Positions 11,228 to 22,216 of a stretch of 64,000 nucleotides of DNA are shown piece after piece. Below the pieces are notes generated by a model. That model searched no databases and was not told the origin of the DNA. It was given only the letters and a program-made list of their open reading frames with translations. The stretch is from Helianthus annuus. Its lineage: Eukaryota > Streptophyta > Magnoliopsida > Asterales > Asteraceae. The position numbers were made by a program, and so were the translations under genes. The stretch is taken from positions 8,642,915 through 8,706,914 of the forward strand of contig NC_035448.2 of assembly GCF_002127325.2 (NCBI RefSeq), given 5' to 3'. How positions within the stretch are numbered: position 1 is the first letter of the stretch; the number at the start of each line of letters is the position of its first letter.

Positions 11228-11470
11228 TGATGTGTGTAAAATGCAACATATAAAACAAATCAATTAAGGCATAAAACTAACCATTTTTAAGTACTAATGT
11301 TGGAAAAAAAGTGTTTTTGTCTTCCTTTTGTATTTTCAGGATGAAATGAGCTCAAAATCACAAAAGAAGCAAAAAGACAGCTAATTCTACCATAAATACA
11401 AGAAAAGGAACAAAAGTGGACTGCCCGGACCCTCAACGGCACCTCCCAAGGCAAAAGAGAAGAAACAGAG

Positions 11471-11700
11471 TCTGAACACGCCCCGTATCCAGCGAACACG
11501 GGGGCGTGCCCAGGAAGCAGCAGAAAAGACAAACCAGTAGAAGCTTCCATTGCCCACCACGGGGCCGTGTCCAGCGGGCACGGGGGCGTGGTGAAAGTAC
11601 AGCAGGCGCATTAATTGTAATTCGCAATTACAATTAATGAGGAGAGAGAGTGTCAGGCGGGCACGGGGCCGTGTCCAGCGGACACGGGGCCGTGTCCAGC
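11471..11700 (+). repeat. Three palindrome pairs upstream of the LTR TATA box
   Basis: CACGGGGCCGTG and CACGGGGGCGTG boxes lie near 11475/11497, 11559/11579 and 11662/11683, about 20-22 bases apart within pairs. The last box ends about 15 bases before the TATA box. Confidence 0.85.
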
Positions 11701-11711
11701 CTTCTGTTCAG

Positions 11712-11722
11712 CCTATAAATAG
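11712..11722 (+). promoter_or_regulatory. LTR TATA box
   Basis: CCTATAAATAG lies directly after the palindrome pairs and is followed by a CT-rich stretch (TTCTCTCTCATCC), the usual look of a plant LTR promoter and RNA start. Confidence 0.8.
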
Positions 11723-12310
11723 AGGAGCTTGGCTTTATTCTCTCTCATCCCTTGGCACACCACCTCTCTCACACCTCATCCACCACCCACCACCACCATA
11801 ACACCATCATCCACCACCATCATCCATTGTCCATCGTAGAGTGTGTGAGTCGTCTCGGGATCCAAGATTGATCGTAAGAGTTCTTGACAATCAAGGCCAT
11901 GTTTGCCTAAGTCTCTTACATCACTTGGTGAAGACAAGTGTTTAGTATAATACTTTTTATTTTTAATCTTTTGCACTTTTTATTTGGTTTTGTATTAATG
12001 ACTTTAATAACTAGTTACTTATGTTGAAGGTGATCTTTCCTTATCGTTTGTTCGTGGTGTCTTGGCATTATTTTACTGTCTATATAAAATAAAAGATTTT
12101 CACCATTCATATCTCAACGGTCTATCTAGAGGTATGTTGGCTACCTGGTCGGGGGTTAAGGGAACGGTTTGGTAAGGGTCTTGCCCTTGTTCAGCGTTTA
12201 GAGGTCCTGCTTGGGACCTGGGTCAAATTTAGTAGGATCTCCTTCAATGCCCATAGGTATTGGATGGCGGGGATCCAAACTCTTTGACCCCCTCATAAGT
12301 TAACTACTAT

Positions 12311-12540
12311 TAATACTATAACCCGGCTATTTAGGACTGTATCCCTGCTGACTCAGACTACTTAGCCGAGGGTAACGTCACCGCCAAAAGCGGGGCCTAC
12401 CATAATTTGCATTAATAACTTAATTCATTATCTTTCAATAATCCGACCCTTTAGGATTGTATCCTTGCTGACTCAAACTACTGGGTTGAGGGTAACGTCG
12501 CCTTCAAAAGAGGGGCCTACTACAATAACTAAGATAATCT
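12311..12540 (+). repeat. Two tandem 120-bp repeats in the LTR
   Basis: TTTAGGACTGTATCC at 12330 recurs as TTTAGGATTGTATCC at 12450, followed in both by GCTGACTCARACTAC, GAGGGTAACGTC and GGGGCCTAC. The copies are diverged, so the duplication is older than this insertion. Confidence 0.85.
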
Positions 12541-12920
12541 CTTAAGCAAGTGCAAAAGTGCGAAAATAATCAAAGGTTATACTAATACACGTGTCGGATC
12601 CAAGTGATTCATCTTGTCTATCTGTTTTTATTTTATTTTTATTTTCAGCATTTAGTTAGTTTTTATTTTCTTAGTTTAAAACATTTTTCTAACCTTTTTG
12701 ATTTGATTAGACGTTGAGGATAAACCGGTATTAAAAGCTCTTGTGTCCTTGGACGACCTCGGTATCTTACCAACACTATACTACGTCCACGATGGGTGCA
12801 CTTGCCCATATGTGTGTTTAGTGTTAGTGAATATCGTGTTTTATAAATTTAAAACTTGGCTAAAAGTGTAAAAAGGGCTTAAATATATATCTAAAAACAT
12901 ATATACACTGACACGCATCA

Positions 12921-13324
12921 AGTGATACTTTCAAAAATGAAAGGTTGATACAAACTAAACATGATGTGACACGATCACGGTTAGGAAATGTAATGCGAAG
13001 TAAAATCACATTATAACCAAGCGAGCGGTAAAAGTAACAGATTCATAAAGAATTCAATAGTACATGAAAGCGATGGATATCGCTAAGATAACTAAACCAG
13101 TGAAAATAACGAGATTACGTTATTTCAAGTAGCACTATGTCGTATGAGTTATGTAGATAATTAGTAACCAAAAAGATGTTACCATACTTTTTGGTAATAC
13201 TAACTATTGGATAAAAATATAAGTAATGCTTGAAAGATTTCTTGGATCGAATACATTGAGCTAAACTCAATGAATTATGTAAGAAAAGGTTTCGAGGACG
13301 AAACCTCTTTAAGGGGGGTAGACC
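12921..13324 (+). mobile_element. 3' internal end of a Tekay-type element, cut by the Athila-like insertion
   Basis: These 404 bases lie directly before a polypurine tract and LTR. They are non-coding and hold several hairpins: AATAACG/CGTTATT near 13100, CATTGAG/CTCAATG near 13255, and the AGGTTTCG/CGAAACCT hairpin with loop AGGA at 13287-13306. The tract AAGGGGGGTAGACC ends at 13324. The coding part of this element would lie upstream of the window. Confidence 0.82.
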
Positions 13325-16300
13325 TGTAACACCCCGAAAACGGGTTTGGTAATCAAACTCTGTTAATACTAAAAGACGGGTATAGTACCGTTAGTGGTGA
13401 AATTTACCCGGTAAATATTAGGATTTATTTAATTAATCCTAATATTAAATAAAAAATGAATAAAAGCTTTTAAGGAAATAAAATGGATAAAAGGCCCGGG
13501 TTAACGGGACCTAAAATAAACTTAGTCATAAATATTCCCGAACCCGCTAAGTTAACTAGGAATATTAGACCTAGTTAATAAGTGGGAATATTATTGAAAA
13601 TAGTTAGGCTGTGACCTAATTAATAACTAACCAAACACGAGGGACCAAAGCCGGGTAACTTGAAAATGGAATTATAACTTAAAAAAAAAATAACATAACA
13701 CACACACTTGATGTGTGTGTGCGTGCGTGAAGAAGTCCAGGAGAAGGAGCAAGAGCTCCAAACCCTAGCTCAAACAATCTCAACAAATTGAAGCTCAAAT
13801 CAAGACCCAAATCGATGCATGAACACATATAAATGATCACCTAGTCGTGGGGATCATAAGGTATGTCGAATTTCTAACATTCGTGAAGTTGTAAAAAATT
13901 TGATAAACATCCTAATCGCGAATTAGGTATGGATTAGAGGAGCTATGGCTAAATTAGCGATGTAGACATGCTTAGGAACTAAACCCTAAGTGAAAATCAT
14001 ACATATGATGTTATGATTTGAATGATTTGATGATTTCCCATATATATGTTAAGTGGGTTTTCATGATAAAATGATGAACACTTGAATTTGAGTGTTTAAT
14101 TGTGAAATTTGAAAGATAGGATGCAAGACCTAGATGTTGTTTATAAACACTAGACATAGAGATTTGATTCTTGATGTAAATCTTGGTAAAATAGCTAGTT
14201 ATGAACTAGTTAGTAAACATGTAGAATTATGCACATTAGGTGTTTGTTAAAATGCCTAAATGAGAACTAAGTGTTGATAATGTGCCTAATTGAGTCTTGT
14301 GAACTTGATAGTGCAATCATATGTGTTAATTGGTGATTTGACTTTTAAATAGTCAAACCGACCATTAATAAGATCGAATGGTAATTGTGATAGAAAATAT
14401 GTAAGATGGAATAGTCATAATTAATGATGACTAATATAACTGTCTTACGAATTATGACGATAGTTTGACGCTTGACAAGCTAGGTGAAGGCTTGGAAAGG
14501 AAGCGGGTCAAACGAAACAAGCATGAAGGAAAAACGTTATTCGGATGCAAGGTAAGTATAGCTTACACTAGTCATATAGTTTAGAATGACCCTTTTGTTG
14601 TTTGATTCCGAACAAGACAAATGGAAATTGAGATATGGTGTTCCCGGTGTGTAGTCGTAGGGAACAAGATAACCCATAAGGGTAAAATTGAAATTTGGAC
14701 ACTTGTTGACATTAATCATTGGTTTTGAAAGATACATATTACGTAAGCCTTAATAGGCCAAAAAGCGTTAAGAGGTGGTTATAGTTAAAACGACCATGCG
14801 GTGTAAATCGGAACGAGTCGTGTAGACGAGATGGCAATAAGCTTTATCTCGCCAATATCATCGGTCATTTAGACCAATGGGTCAAAAGGTGGAAATACCA
14901 CTTTTTGACAATATCGACTAATGGTTTGACGAGTTGTTTGATTTCAGAAATAAATATCGAATGGATATTTACATCGCTATTACCTAGTAAATATTGAGGC
15001 AAGGTACTTAAATGGGTCAATGTAATGATCCGAGCCAGGTACGCATAATAAGAAAAACTCTCATTTAAATGTAAGGCTAATGAGAGTTAAACGAAGTCTA
15101 AATTAAGTTTTTGGTTAATTTAATAGGTAAACCAAATGTTACGGACGATGGTCATTATATTTGAAAGGCCTAGTGCCCTTTCAAATAAAATCATAGTTAA
15201 AAGATCGGAGTTGGGTTAAGCAAGTAACTAAAAGTCATTCGTCGTAAATGAAGGACTAATATTGACCAAAACACCCTTGTAGGCTAAATTGAACAAACAA
15301 CCCTTATAGGTTGTTTGGAAATGAGTTTTTCAATTAAACGATTACTTAGGAGGAGTATAGAAGTTGAAAGATGTAAAACGTTAGTCAAATGGCTCTATTC
15401 GAGTCTTTGCCGTAAAATAACTATTTGAAGGGTAATTTCTGGTATATATAAATCACCACATCGAATCCACCATAAATATAGTTGTGGTGGAAGATCCTTT
15501 GTTAAGAAATGTGGATATATGTATTTAGAAATGAATGAAAGCAATTGGTGCTTAAAATATGCTTGAATACCTCAAACGGGTCAAAATAAGCATATGGGTG
15601 AAAATGGGTTAAAGAATGTATATAATTCTATAATTGGAACCCAAGATGTTAGACATCTTTGAATTTAATAGGTTTATGAGAAATAAGAGTCAAACAAACT
15701 TGTATGTTTGATAAAATCACGAACGGGTCAAATTTTGGTAAAAGTGTAATAAGCCGAAGACTTAAAAGTCTTGAATTTTATCAAGCCGGGTGTTGGATTT
15801 TAACTCCATATGATGGAGAATCAAATTACAAACATGTAGGAAGAAACGGTAGGTCAAACGGATAAGTGGTTTGATAGATACGAAAGATTTCGTGTCAAAT
15901 TACGGCAAAATGGAAAGGCTGAACTCAGGGTCCACCGTAATTTACGGTCCCACCGTAATTTACGGTGGAGATGATTTACTTACGGTGGTGGCCCACTGTT
16001 TTACGGTAGAAAAGCTTGAACCAAGGTGCCACCGTAAATTACGGTCCCACCGTAATTTACGGTGGAGATTTTTATATATTTTGTTTTTTTTTATTTGAAT
16101 TGAAAAATCAATTGTTTCCCGGACATCGTTCGGACATGATTTAAACCCCGTATGACTAAAGCATTTCATGTTAATGAAATGTAGGTACTTTTGGATGCCG
16201 GAAGACGATCAAGCTCAGTGAAGAACCAAACACGATAAAGACACACGCTTTCGCACTTTGCCACGTTGTAAATTTTAAACAACGAATTCAATCACGTGAT

Positions 16301-16425
16301 GTAGAATAACTTATAATTCGTAAAAGTTTTAGTAAACCCGTATTTATGTAGTATGTGTAGTCTTAACTACACATCTAATTGTAGGTATTACATATAAAAT
16401 CGTTAATTAGTAACTTGGGTGTTAC
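13325..16425 (+). repeat. 3' LTR of the Tekay-type element (3101 bp)
   Basis: It starts TGTAACACCC and ends GGGTGTTACA, perfect 10-bp inverted ends, straight after a polypurine tract. The 5-bp flank CTCAT (16426-16430) would be the target duplication. Four ACCGTAATTTACGGT-type palindromes lie at 15931-16065, just before a TATATATT stretch (16073). Open frames in this stretch follow the palindromes and are not genes. Confidence 0.92.
15931..16066 (+). repeat. Two pairs of ACCGTAAATTACGGT-type palindromes
   Basis: Perfect palindromes lie at 15934-15948, 15951-15967, 16031-16045 and 16049-16063. Within a pair the period is 18 bases, and the pairs are 97 bases apart. Further half copies (TTACGGTGG, TTTTACGGTAG) lie between them. 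Confidence 0.9.
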
Positions 16426-17214
16426 ACTCATCATTGGTTTATTTCATGAAAATCTCACTATTACATTATCATTACATTTTTTTTCCAATTTATTGCATGC
16501 TGATTTTAATTTTTTGCCTTTATCATTTTATCAAAATTATTTTTTTCTTTAAAGTTATAATAACATAATCTTTTCATCAACTACTTTTATATATATATAT
16601 ATATCAATTACTACGTGTTAACCTATACATAGAACAATTTTCGAAAAAGTTATGTCTGTAATAAATTTCAAATAAAAGCACGTTTTGTTAAGATGCTAAA
16701 GATAAAATTCACAATCAACTCATAAAAGTTAGAAAAATGCAGTCAGATAATGATATTATCATAGCATAAACCAATGATAGTTGTTAAAAAGAATCAATTA
16801 TCATAATACAAATTTGGAACAATTATAATTAATAATTATCATTAATAATTAACTGAATTATATTTAGTTAAATTATATTGTTAGTTAAACTATTGTAAAG
16901 TATTGGCTTTTAATTACTTGTAAAGAAAAAAACATAAAATTGATTTGTATTTGTATCATCTTACCAAAATGATTCATTTGCGTGAAAGTTGTTGCAACCA
17001 AATTCTTCATTAGTTACTTTTATTTACATAAAAGTTGGCCCATGATAATCGATATCATTGGTTTTACATTTGTCATCTTAACAAGAAATATTATTCCTAG
17101 AAGTTTTAAAATTTTAAATAAGAATCAAATGCAACATTTAAATGAAGATAAATATATATTAAATGTAATAATGACAACTAAATACTATGAATAACGTTAG
17201 CCTAAAGAATTGCA
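16426..17214. other. AT-rich DNA without recognisable features
   Basis: No ORF, TIR or repeat that I can support, apart from a short (TA)n run near 16590. Confidence 0.6.
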
Positions 17215-17800
17215 GAACCCGAATGAACAACATTTGTATCGGTACCGGTATTTACTTTTATTATTTTAGCTTTCGATAAATTAAGATCGTATTGCTACCA
17301 TACCGTACCTGACTGGACAACTTTGGTACCGGTATGTATTAATTTTTTATGGTTTTTTGTTTGATAACAAATATCATGTCGCTACCGTAGTGAACAGAAC
17401 CAAAACCGAAAAAACAACGTAAGTTCGGTGTTGGTATTTATTTTTATTGTTTTTTTCTTTCGATAAACTAACATCGAATCGCTAGCGTATTGTACCAAAC
17501 AACATCGGTACCATTTTTATCCGTATTCATATTTATGGTTACTCGTTTCAAAAAAAATTATTATACAACTTTGTCTGTGACGATAATTGAATATCGGTAC
17601 CAGTACCGTCATAATTTGAACCGATCGATACCGTTTGAACAACATCAGTGTCGGTACCGGCTACGATTTTTATCTTTTCAGTTGATGTAAAACACATGTT
17701 GATTTCTATACCGAGTGCATGATCAAACCGGTATTGTAACGAACCAAATCGATACCCATCCAATGTACGTGCTAACGTACCATCAAAATGCACGAGCAAA
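17215..17800. repeat. Degenerate tandem repeats built on a GGTACCGGTA core
   Basis: Units of about 110-130 bp share the order GAACAACAT, CGGTACCGGTATTTA, TTTTTATGGTTTT, CGATAAA and TCGCTACCGTA. At least four diverged units can be followed. A related set lies at 20310-20880. Family unknown; an old satellite-like part of a transposon is possible. Confidence 0.55.
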
Positions 17801-18178
17801 TAACTTGGAATGTTAAAAAAATAAATAAACACAAATGCAGAGTTAGAATTTTTTTTAAAAGTTAACGAACGTAAGTTATAATAATAAAAAACAAATTAAA
17901 TGCTAAATATAAGACTACTAATGAAAAATAATTAAGCAATTACCTAAGAATTATTAATTGCTATTTATTATTGAAAAATCAAATAAATAATAGATAAAAT
18001 ACTATTAAAAATAGAAACAAATGTATAAAAAAATTAAATGCCAAATATAATAAACAAGTACCTAAGGATTTTCAAATACTATTTATTATTAAAAAAATAA
18101 AATAAATAATAAATAAAATATTACTAAAACTAAAAGTAAATACTTAAAAATTTTCAATTACTATTTATCAGAACTTTC

Positions 18179-18218
<40 letters not shown>

Positions 18219-18389
18219 CTAATTGCATCAGGTATTATTATTATTATTATTATTTCTTTTTATTATATAATGTTTAGATTATTAAAATGATTTTTAGACA
18301 AAAAAAAAACGCAAATAATTTAAACTGAAAAGAAATATTCTTATACCTTACAAATTCAAAGTAGTTGTACACTAGCTAAATTATTTAAT
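17801..18389. other. AT-rich DNA with (TA)n and (ATT)n microsatellites
   Basis: A (TA) run spans 18184-18214 and an (ATT) run 18229-18252. Two similar AT-rich stretches (near 17930 and 18060, with ATTTATTATT and AAATAAATAATA) look like an old direct repeat. No gene is seen. Confidence 0.65.
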
Positions 18390-18619
18390 AGAGTAAACTT
18401 CAATTTTCGTCCTTGTGGTTTGTTAATTTTAACACTCTAAGGGTCTGTTTGGTATGGCGTAATGGAATGGACGAGGGAATGGAATGGACGAGGTAATGGA
18501 ATGAACGAGGTAATGGAATGTATCATCACCATTCCATGTCTTGTTTGGTTACCATGTGAGAATGAAATGAATCTACTTTGTGTTGTTTGGTAGAAAGAAT
18601 AGACGAAGGAATAAAATTG

Positions 18620-19065
18620 GTGGTGAGTGACAGCAGTCGGTGGTGGTGGATGGTGATAGGTGGCGTTTGGAGCGGTGGTCGGAGGCGGTGGCAACGGAGG
18701 TGGGGTGGTGGTTAGGGCGGAGGTAGGTGACGACGACGACAATGGTGGTGGGTGACGTCGACGGTGGTGGAGGTGGGTGGCGGGTGACAACTGAGGTAGG
18801 GGTGGGTGGCGGCTGTGGCGGGGGTGGTGGCGGGTGACAACGGGGGCGGGGGTGGTGGCGGGTGACAACGGGGGCGGAGGTGTCGACGGTAGGAGACAAC
18901 AAGGGCAGCAGTGGGTGGTGACGGTGGTGGGTGACGGCTGGGGTGGTGGCGGTGGCGGCGAATGTGGGTGACAATGGCGGTGGGTGGCGGCGACAATAGT
19001 CACAAGGACGGTTGTGTCGGTAGTGGTGTCGCCCGTGTGACGGCGGAGGTGAATGACGGTGGTGG
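18620..19065 (+). repeat. GGTGGTG/GGCGGGTGACAACG-type minisatellite, strongly G-rich on one strand
   Basis: About 445 bases of variable GGTGGTGG, GGCGGGTGACAA and GGGGGCGGGGGTGG units. The plus strand is G-rich and nearly free of C runs. Confidence 0.85.
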
Positions 19066-19110
19066 GTTATTAAAAATGATAATAATAACAATAATGGTAA
19101 AGAAATTAAT

Positions 19111-19112
19111 AA

Positions 19113-19187
<75 letters not shown>
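19111..19187. repeat. (AAT)n microsatellite
   Basis: About 25 uninterrupted AAT units. Confidence 0.95.
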
Positions 19188-19188
<1 letters not shown>

Positions 19189-19653
19189 TATTTGTTCCAT
19201 TCCTTGAAGGAATGGAAAAAAAACACTACATTGCAAAGGAATAAAAATTGTTATATTTGGAAGGTTTACATTCTTTGTGGAATGCCCTATTCCATTACTA
19301 CATAATAACCAAACATGTTTCTTTTCATTCCATCGAAATGATCCATTCCATTCCGCCTTCTATTCATTCATACCAAACGCTATCTAAGTCCAATAGTTTA
19401 AAAATTGCATTTATCATCCATTAGTTTGCTAATTTTATCAGTTTCAGTCCATTAGTTTGCTGATTTTAACAGGTTAAGTCCACACCACTAACACTGGTGT
19501 GGACTGAAACTGTTAAAATCTAACACTAGTGTGGACTAAAACTGTTAAAATCAGCAAACTAATAGATGATAAATGTAATTTTTAAACTATTGGACTGAAA
19601 CTGTTAAAATCAGCAAACCACAGGGATGAAAATTGTGGTTTACTCTATTTAAT

Positions 19654-20060
19654 ATTTAGACAATAATATTTTTAGTTTCATTTTTGTTTTTTATTTTTCT
19701 TTTTTAATTACTTTTTAAAAAAAATAGTTGTAATGGAGTCCATCAAACATATTTAGGTTATTTGTTTTTATAACTTTTTAATATAATATTTTAATATTAT
19801 AATGCATTTTTATTAGATTACATTTTGCATTTATAACTTAAATAATACAATATTCTTATACCTTACAAATTCAAAGTAGTTGTACTGAATTATTAATTAT
19901 TTAGACCAATCATATTTTTAGCTTTTTTGTTTTTCAGTTACTTTAAAAAAAAAAGAGTTGTAATGGAGTCCATCAAACATATTTTGGGTTTTTTGTTTTA
20001 TACCTTTTTAATATAATATTTTAATATTATAATGCATTTTGATTAGATTACGATATTTAT
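19654..20060. repeat. Two direct copies of a 165-bp AT-rich sequence
   Basis: ATTTAGACAATAATATTTTTAG (19654) and ATTTAGACCAATCATATTTTTAG (19893) each lead into GTTGTAATGGAGTCCATCAAACA and TAATATAATATTTTAATATT. A CTTATACCTTACAAATTCAAAG segment at 19856 also occurs at 18342, outside the TIR element. Confidence 0.75.
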
Positions 20061-20309
20061 AAAATTTCAGGCATTTTATTGCAATGTGTTTTTTTTTATT
20101 TGTGTCTATATATAAATTTTATTTTAAACAGAGTTATACACGTTAATATAAAATGACGTCGTTTACCTTTTTTCTTTATTTAAGCAATATAATACGACGT
20201 CTTATAAGCCGCTTAGCTTTTTCGTTATTCGAGTAATATATTGTGACGTTTAATAACATTTTGAATATACCATTATGACATGTTTATTTTTATCTACGAT
20301 AAAATTTTA

Positions 20310-20880
20310 TTTGAACGGATATCAATACCGGTGTTGTATTCAGTTTTATGGTTTTCACAATATGGTGATACAAAATTCATTGAGTTTTTTTTATACACAG
20401 TTAAATCTTTTACCTTTTTTGTTATCCGAGTAACATAATATACAATTTTGAATACATTGTTGGAACACGCTTATTTTTATCTACGATTCAATAAAAGTTT
20501 TGATCGAATGGGTAAATATAGTTGTTTTTTTTGTTCTTTATGGTGACGAACCGAGCCAATATTGTTCGAACTATATCGGTACTGGTATGTATTCGTTTTT
20601 ATGGTTTTCTCGACGTTGTGGTATAAAAGTGATTGAAAATAAAGTTGTATTGGTAATATAATTTTTTAGTACCGTACTACTCTATGTTATAGCAAGTGAC
20701 ACTGACTGAACCAATGCCTGCCCGAATAACATCGATATCGACATTTGATCTATAGTTTTTGATCAATTTAAAACACGTACCGATATCATGTTGGGCATAT
20801 CTCTATTGGTAGTTATACCATGTGCATGTATCATACCTATACTTTAACGAACCAAGTCGATGCACTGAAAGCCCGCCGCG
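20310..20880. repeat. Second set of degenerate TACCGGTR-core repeats
   Basis: Blocks such as ATCAATACCGGTGTTGTATTC followed by TTTTATGGTTTT, and ATCGGTACTGGTATGTATTC followed by TTTTATGGTTTT, match the units at 17215-17800 in order and spacing but are more diverged. Confidence 0.5.
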
Positions 20881-20989
20881 AAGCCTGAAAATCCAACTAG
20901 TTACGTTTTACAGACATGATCTTTTCTCTCCATGTCATCATAATTCAAGATAGCCATTGAACTTTTCAATCTATTAGATTGATTAATGG

Positions 20990-21220
20990 GTTTTGGTGCC
21001 TGTTCAACAATTAATGGTTCAGACTGTTTGTTTCGTGAGTAGTTGTCGGAATGATTCAGACAATTGCCTTTGAATGGTTAAGCATTATACTGAGTCTGAA
21101 TGCTTAAGACCTCTTATCTGAATTGGTCAGACATTTGCCTCTGAATGATTAAAACTATACTAGCTTAGTAAGAGGTCTGAACCGTTAAGAGTCTCGTTAA
21201 GAGCCTAAACAAACAACCCT
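20990..21220. repeat. Possible MITE with TCTGAATGGTTAAG repeats
   Basis: Short motifs (GAATGRTTAAG, TCAGAC, GTTTGTTT) recur in both orientations and the segment ends in AAACAAACAACCC. I could not fix both ends or a target duplication. Confidence 0.35.
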
Positions 21221-21289
21221 TTAGTAGGTGATATCCTGTTATTCTCTTGTATATCCAAGTAACAACCTATGAAAATCTTAAATTGGCAA

Positions 21290-21920
21290 GGGATGGAAAA
21301 ATGTTGGATTCACAAAAAATATCCAGTCTTAAATACTATCGACATGTTTTAAATGCATTAATTATGGATGGCAGAGAATTCTAAAGGGAAGTGTGCTTAG
21401 GTGGGAGCAATCCCAAGACATGTGACTTCGAGAGAAGTCTCCACTCGAGTAATCAAAAGCAAATGTATGAGCTATTTATTTGAAAAGCGAACAATCTTGG
21501 GTGGTATTAGGAGTCGAATGTTACTAATGGTATCAGAGTCACTCATATGCCGTTTGGGATGGTGGGTAAATCTCATTAAGAACGATGAGTTCCCAGTGCT
21601 ATTCGAGGAACACCTTAGGCAAATCTTCCATCCCTGGTTGGGGTGATAGGCCAAATTTCATCAAGAATGACGGGACCATAAATGGGTGATTGTAAGACCT
21701 TAGACAAAACTCAAATCAGTTATGAACGGGATAATGTTGGTTTCACAAGAAATGTCTCGCCTTAAAATCTTATGTAATGCATTTTGGCGCACTGATTATG
21801 GATGAGGAGAAATCCATAGGATGAGTAAGCTCCTAAGAAATATCCACTAAGGCAATCAAAAGCAAATAAAATAAGCTTCTTATGACAAAAGTGGACAATA
21901 TTAGGTTGGATTTGACTAAT
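21290..21920. repeat. Two diverged direct copies of about 200 bp
   Basis: ATGTTGGATTCACAA ... ATTAATTATGGATG ... TAATCAAAAGCAAAT (21302-21465) is repeated as ATGTTGGTTTCACAA ... CTGATTATGGATG ... CAATCAAAAGCAAAT (21732-21868), about 430 bases downstream. The short open frame at 21401-21646 has no recognisable domain. Confidence 0.6.
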
Positions 21921-22216
21921 TGGACTTAAAATTAACGCCTCATAATGATTGCAATTCCTACGATAAGATGTGCTACTTTTGTTGGAGCACTATCGTAGAG
22001 AAATGCACTTGATGAGCTTGATTTACTTATATATGAAGACTTCATAGTCCTTTTGAGGAAAATAAAAGTCATATACAGCCTTTGCTCCGGTATATATGAG
22101 GCTAAGTCAAATTATGATATCACATGATCTCATTAAAGGCAACAATGATCATCATTAACTAACTTCTTAAAAATGTCGGTAGCTCAAATGTGTCTCCTTT
22201 TTCCAAGAGGCTAAAG

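Larger units (their letters stand above)
1..12920 (+). mobile_element. Athila-like Ty3/Gypsy LTR retrotransposon, 5' end outside the window
   Basis: The order is LTR end, tRNA-Asp-type primer site, leader, gag-like ORF, pol, third ORF, long 3' non-coding region, polypurine tract and LTR. The first 310 bases match 12611-12920 with two differences that I can see (positions 20 and 116), so the insertion is young. A 2.86-kb solo LTR lies inside it. The right flank AGTGA (12921-12925) would be the target duplication, but its partner is outside the window. Long LTRs, the primer site and an extra ORF after integrase point to the Athila/Tat side of Ty3; assignment to a named family is inference. Pol carries a frameshift and a nonsense codon, so this copy cannot make its own enzymes. 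Confidence 0.9.
11228..12920 (+). repeat. 3' LTR of the Athila-like element (1693 bp)
   Basis: It starts TGATGTGTGT and ends ACACGCATCA, near-perfect inverted ends. In order it holds palindrome pairs (11471-11700), a TATA box at 11714, a CT-rich start region with CAC repeats (11755-11830), and a 120-bp tandem duplication (12311-12540). The last 310 bases match 1-310. Confidence 0.95.
18441..19383. mobile_element. Inner TIR element containing GGT-rich and AAT minisatellites
   Basis: The ends GGGTCTGTTTGGTATG and, reversed, ATAGCGTTTGGTATG form short inverted repeats, with TCTAAG on both sides as a possible target duplication. Near the ends it has ATTCCATTCC-type repeats in opposite orientation. 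Inside lie a G-rich trinucleotide-like block and an (AAT)n run. Long Pro/His/Thr-rich frames on the other strand are products of the low complexity, not genes. Confidence 0.65.
18390..19646. mobile_element. Non-autonomous TIR element with a second TIR element nested inside
   Basis: The ends AGAGTAAACTTCAATTTTCG and, reversed, AGAGTAAACCACAATTTTCA continue as inverted repeats of about 45 bp, with CCTTGTGGTTTG and CCCTGTGGTTTG inside. The flanks ATTTAAT (18383-18389 and 19647-19653) are a 7-bp direct repeat. There is no transposase. The right half (19389-19596) is itself an imperfect hairpin of about 95-bp arms. Superfamily uncertain (Mutator- or hAT-like). Confidence 0.8.

Noticed and set aside
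15871..16169. Short frames over the ACCGTAAATTACGGT boxes
   Set aside because: Open on both strands because of the palindromes.
18437..19226. Long minus-strand frames rich in Pro, His and Thr
   Set aside because: They are translations of the GGT-type minisatellite and AAT repeat; three overlapping frames are all open, with no domain.
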